DNA of 16,540 nucleotides from Chrysochromulina tobinii (taxonomy: Eukaryota; Haptophyta; Prymnesiales; Chrysochromulinaceae): assembly GCA_001275005.1 (NCBI GenBank), contig JWZX01001079.1, positions 1 to 16,540 of the forward strand. The letters run 5' to 3'. A program made the translations under genes and the position numbers. Within the stretch, counting starts at the first letter, position 1; each line of letters opens with the position of its first letter. Below the pieces are notes generated by a model. That model did not search any database. It was not told the DNA's origin and worked only from the letters and a program-made list of their open reading frames with translations. Of the stretch, positions 13,655 through 16,540 are shown one piece after another.

Positions 13655-16540
13655 TCAACTGAGAGAAGTTTTCTCGAGCGCGCCGCTCAGCTTGCTTGTT
13701 GCCCCATCGGCGCCGTCGCGGGCGGCGCGCGCCGCGCCGAGCGCACTCGAGAGGTGGATGATCCACAAGTTACGTTCCTCCTCAGTCGGGGCGGCAAGCA
13801 CGACGCCGCCGTCGGGCGCGCCGTCCCGAGCGGTGAGGCGGAACGCGTAGGGCAGATTGTCCGACGGAGGCTGCGACGACCAGTCATCAGAGGTCGTCAG
13901 AGGTCATCAAAGGTCATCAGAGGTCATCAGAGGTCATCAGGGCAGATTGTCCGACGGAGGCTCTGGGGAAATGGGTGCTACGACCAGTGGGGCAGGGGAG
14001 GGGGCGCCCAGGACGACGCACGGTTGAGGCGCGCGTCAGCACAGATCAGAACGCGGCGCCGCCACGCGCGCTCGCGGCACTGTGGGGAGATCGGGGAGAT
14101 CGATGGGAGATCGATGGGAGATCGATGGGATAAGAGGGGGTCGCGTCGTCCCGGGCAGCGCACCGTGGCTTGCTCCACCCGATCGAAGCCGGAGAGCGGT
14201 ACGATGCCGCGCGCGTGCTGCGGAGGGTCGTCGGCGTTCTGGTAGTACACGATCGTGCCCTCGTCGCGCAGGCGGAAGTGGCGAGCGACCCAATCCCGTG
14301 CCTGCCCTGTCTCCGCCTCGCTCCGCTGCGCAATGTGCACCTGATGAGGGAGGCAATCAGCATCCCATCAGAGAGGCAATCAGAGGCCATCCTGATCGAG
14401 CAGTCTCCGCCTCGCTCGCACTGATGAGGGAGGCAATCGGCATCCCATCAGAGATGCACTCGGCACCTTGGAGGCTCGCTTATAGAGGAGGCCGCTCAAC
14501 TCGGTGCCTCGCGATGTGGCGTCTTCGGCCGCACTGGCGGAGCTACTCGGTACTTTGATGACCTCTGATTGCCTGGCATGAGTGGAAACTCCCCCGCCGG
14601 CGGTCGCGGCGGTCGCGACGGGCAGCGGCGAAGAGGGCGGCGCCACGGCGGACGAGGAAGCCGACAGCTGCGCGCCACAGGCGCAGAGGACGCGTATCCA
14701 GTCATCGCGTTCCCGCGCCGAGTCCGACGCGAGGTGGTACCTGATGAGGGAAGCCATCCGAGGTCATCAGAGGTTATCAAGAGGCAATCAGGTGAGCGGT
14801 GCCTGATGAGGGAAGCCTTTAGGGAAGCCATTCCTCGGAGGTCACATCAGAGGCACCACTCGGCAGGTCATCCGAGGTCATCCGAGGTCATCCGAGGCCA
14901 TCCGAGGTCATCCGAGGTCATCCGAGGTCATCAGGGGCCATGCGTACGTCCGATTGCTCGTGTGCACCGCAAACGAATAGTGGCGGGCAAGCGAATTCTC
15001 TCCCTCGCCATGAGGCTGGATGATCAGTGGCGTGGGCCGCGCGCCGGCGCCATTGCTCATCACGGCGCTATGGCTCGACTCGCGACCACCGTTGGTGCCG
15101 CCGCCGCCGCTGCCGTGCGCCACGGCCGCGCCCGCACCGCCGTGGTGAGCACTTGCATGCGCGGGAGCGGCCGCGCCCGCACCGCCGTCGGGTGCCGTGG
15201 CGCCATAGTGGGCGCCGTAGTGGGCGCCGCTGCTCAGCTCGGCGCCGCTGTCAGACTTGCCGAACGCCCTTACACTGGCTGACGGGCTCGAGCCGCCGCT
15301 GATCGAGATGACGCCGAGAGAGAGGGGGCGGGGCGTCGTGGTGAGCGCTTGCATGCAACGCACGCCATCAGAGGCAATCAACGCACCTGCTCGAGCGGCA
15401 CCCACTCCAACTTCTGATGAGGGACACAATCACATGCAATCAGAGGCACTCAAGGCACCTGATCGAGATGACGCCGAGAGGCTGGAATGGGTTGGACATC
15501 TCGGCCGCGTAGTAGTAGAAGAGCTCGCCGTCGCACAGGCAAAAGTAGCGCCTCTTCCAGGACGGGACCCGCCGCCCCTTTTTGTAGAGATGGCCCTGCG
15601 AACCGAGGCCACGGGATGCGATGAGATGAATTGGGAGATGCGATGAGATGCATTGGGAGATGCGATGAGATGCATTGGGATGCGATGAGATACGCCGAGT
15701 GACCACTCCGGGGTCACTCGGCGTCAGAGTGGTCACTCGGCGTCACTCAGCCGTCACTCAGCCGTCACTCTGCGGCCACTCAGCGGCCGCTCTGAGGAGC
15801 TCTCAGCGGCACCCACCTGCTTGGTGCACACTCGATGGAGTGACTGGTGCAGCGCCGTCTCGTCTTCGCCGAACTCGGCGCCGTGTTGGGCGTCTGCCTC
15901 CACAAAGTAGCAGAAGAGCGACGAGGCCGCCAGCGCCGGGATGGCCACGCACTGCTGCAGGTAGCGCTCGAGCGCCACGCGTCGCTCCTCGACGAAGCTC
16001 GGGTGAAGGTTGCCGAAGGCGCGCTTCGCTGGGAGGGCCTGCGGCACTAGCGGGCCGAACTCCTTGCGCAGCAGCTGGTCCAGCAGGTTGAAGTGCTTGT
16101 ACCTGTGGGGAGAGGCGAGGGCGCCGTGGTGAGCGCGTGCATGCACGGCAGGCCATCAGCATGCAATCAACGTACCGTCGCTCGGAGCGAGAGAGGGCGC
16201 CGGGGTGAGCGCTTGCATGCACGGCAGGCCATCAGCATGCAATCAACGTACCGTCGCTCGGATCGCAGCGTCGTCTGCACGCCGTGCACGAGCAGCACGG
16301 AGTCGACCAGGTACGTGACGTACTCGTTGCCATGCCCACCCTCGCGCTGACGCTGGGTACCGGCGAGGCGCACCGAGTGGAGCACAACGTCCTTTGATCG
16401 CGCACGCAGCTCGGTGCCCGTCGGCGACAAGGGCGGCCCTCGCCCCTCGAGCGCCGTGGTGAGCGCCTCGTCGCCCGCGTGCATGCCCACACCGATCGTG
16501 AGCGCTGTGGTGAGCAGCCCGCCGCCGAGCTCACCACGGC
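13655..16540 (-). CDS. PX-PH-PH domain protein, 5' partial
   Basis: Exons in transcript order: 16540-16252, 16102-15817, 15595-15459, 15298-14948, 14740-14467, 14340-14164 and 13870-13655; TGA is at 13657-13655. The visible part is 575 residues. A PX domain (about 46-170) shows RRYKHFNLLDQLL with the RRY motif, LPAKRAFGNLHPSFVEERR and ALERYLQQC. PH1 starts GHLYKKGRRVPSWKRRYF (192 onward) and is split by a Gly/Ala/His-rich insert of about 100 residues before HYSFAVHTSNRTYHLASDSA and DDWIRVL. PH2 (about 435-565) reads LSGLLYKRASK, WVARHFRLRDEGTIVYY, LPYAFRLTARDG and EEERNLWIIHL. The PX-then-PH order recalls phospholipase D N-termini, but no catalytic domain follows. It should bind membrane phosphoinositides. 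Introns are 149, 221, 160, 207, 126 and 293 bp. The 5'-most 100 bp of exon 1 is rich in GCTCACCAC elements, so its true boundary is uncertain. Confidence 0.75.
13849..13962 (-). repeat. 24-bp perfect duplication at the acceptor of the last PX-PH intron
   Basis: AGGGCAGATTGTCCGACGGA and four more bases (13849-13872) recur at 13939-13962. Between them are TGATGACCTC-type decamers (coding strand). The older acceptor is CCCAGAG before the upstream copy and the newer is GTCGCAG at 13871; both give phase 0. A short ACTGGTCGT is also shared on the 5' side of both. The upstream copy cannot be coding because it meets TGATGA. Confidence 0.82.
14080..14163 (-). repeat. 11-bp repeats at the 5' end of the last PX-PH intron
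   Basis: After the donor ACG|GTGCGC at 14163 the coding strand has CATCGATCTCC units with an 11-bp period (14093-14131) and then CCGATCTCCCCACAG, which by itself is a good acceptor at 14080. The 84 bp have no stop in the exon frame and are a multiple of three, so retention would not by itself break the protein until TAG further on. Confidence 0.65.
14341..14466 (-). repeat. PX-PH intron 5 with an internal copy of the next exon
   Basis: Inside the intron the coding strand has GAGCGAGGCGGAGAC (near 14404-14420), matching a segment 15-20 bases into the following exon. It is preceded by CCTCCCTCATCAG and followed by GATCAG and another filler that ends CCTCCCTCATCAG at 14341. This suggests a duplication whose edges have since changed. 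Confidence 0.7.
14741..14947 (-). repeat. PX-PH intron 4: decamer array and duplicated acceptor
   Basis: Starting near the donor GAC|GTACGC (14947), the coding strand has about seven CCTCGGATGA decamers (14869-14933). CTTCCCTCATCAG then occurs twice, at 14803 and at 14741. The first is followed by GCACCGCTCACC, the second by the exon start GTACCACCTCGC, so the first is a degenerate copy with GC in place of GT. Confidence 0.8.
15123..15187 (-). repeat. 45-bp in-frame insertion between 20-bp duplicates in a PH-domain loop
   Basis: CGGCCGCGCCCGCACCGCCG at 15123-15142 recurs exactly at 15168-15187. The 25 bases between, with the adjoining duplicate, contain the GCATGCAAGTGCTCACCACGG element found in several introns. 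Here it is translated as APAHASAHH between two GGAGAA segments. The displacement is 45 bp, 15 codons, with no stop and no AG at the junction. Confidence 0.85.
15299..15480 (-). repeat. PX-PH intron 3 bounded by a 22-bp duplication of the upstream exon
   Basis: CTGATCGAGATGACGCCGAG and two more bases at 15459-15480 (end of exon 3) recur at 15299-15320 (end of the intron). Here the copy at the intron end supplies the acceptor GATCAG, and GTGCCT comes from the filler. The intron (15299-15458, 160 bp) also contains a GCATGC...GCTCACCAC element and a possible 27-nt microexon at 15387-15413. Confidence 0.85.
15610..15691 (-). repeat. 22-bp tandem repeat in PX-PH intron 2
   Basis: GGGAGATGCGATGAGATGCA (+ strand), with small changes, recurs with a period near 22 bp for about 3.5 copies. 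It lies just before the acceptor TTCGCAG (coding strand) at 15596. Confidence 0.8.
15692..15743. repeat. 17-bp perfect inverted repeat
   Basis: ACGCCGAGTGACCACTC at 15692-15708 is the exact reverse complement of 15727-15743, with an 18-nt loop. The loop holds another TCACTCGGCGT that could pair alternatively with the left arm. It lies inside PX-PH intron 2. Confidence 0.9.
16103..16251 (-). repeat. PX-PH intron 1: tandem 76/73-bp units with duplicated donor
   Basis: The donor context CGACG|GTACGTTGATTGC occurs twice, 76 bp apart (16251 and 16175). The first unit ends in CTCGCTCCGAGCGACG, a copy of the exon end (ATCCGAGCGACG); the second ends in a pyrimidine tract and CCCACAG. Use of the second donor would add 76 nt and shift frame to an early stop, so the first is taken as the real one. 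Both units carry a GCATGC...GCGCTCACC element. Confidence 0.88.

Noticed and set aside
13236-13850. Plus-strand open frame overlapping the tRNA and the PX-PH 3' end.
   Set aside because: It starts inside the tRNA, has low-complexity Arg/Pro/Ser content and overlaps a supported minus-strand exon.
13978-14079. A further PX-PH exon after the acceptor at 14080.
   Set aside because: No donor in the needed phase follows before the TAG, and joining 14164 directly to 13870 gives correct PH spacing; kept only as a possible alternative end.

Overview
This window reads as nuclear DNA of a GC-rich eukaryotic alga, most plausibly a haptophyte of the Emiliania, Chrysochromulina or Prymnesium kind. The reasons are interrupted genes, a eukaryotic-type tRNA-Glu, animal-like protein families (LZIC, calcyphosin, PX-PH), two GC-AG introns, and introns stuffed with 10-11 bp tandem repeats. 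The taxon is an inference; no sequence search was possible.

Layout. 1-1013 (+): an LZIC/ICAT-domain protein, 5' end cut by the window edge, 4 exons. 1521-3218 (+): a membrane-anchored SAM-dependent methyltransferase, 4 exons. 3563-7265 (+): a 963-residue armadillo-repeat protein, 6 exons. 7491-8711 (+): an intronless calcyphosin-like EF-hand protein. 9166-12996 (-): an 876-residue type II membrane protein joining a sulfotransferase-like domain to a second, glycosyltransferase-like domain and a cysteine-rich tail, 8 exons. 13221-13293 (+): tRNA-Glu(UUC). 13655-16540 (-): a PX-PH-PH phosphoinositide-binding protein, 5' end cut, 7 exons. All exon joins were worked out by hand; every join listed keeps the reading frame.

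The striking content is in the introns. Most begin with a copy, perfect or slightly decayed, of the first 15-36 bases of the exon that follows. The two copies flank a short tract of low-complexity repeat. The duplicated segment starts at an AG|GT (twice AG|GC), so the first copy supplies the donor, the filler supplies the acceptor (often CCTCCCTCATCAG), and removing the intron restores the original codons. The fillers differ: CTCTGATTGC-like decamers, TGATTACATGC, CCCGATGAGCT, a GCATGC...GCTCACCACGGCGCC element, and in one case pure telomeric CCCTAA repeat. Several introns are tandem copies of a complete GT...AG unit (69+69+136 bp; 47+48 bp). In others the insertion landed on an existing acceptor, creating an AG|GT that looks like a zero-length exon. 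One 45 bp insertion of the same type lies in frame in a PH-domain loop with no usable AG. Together these look like successive stages of intron birth by duplication of AGGT-containing exon segments with repeat filler.

Functionally, the methyltransferase and the sulfotransferase fusion both carry an N-terminal membrane segment and could act on secretory-pathway glycans; the PX-PH-PH protein would bind membrane phosphoinositides, and the EF-hand protein calcium. Nothing in the sequence shows these genes are co-regulated.
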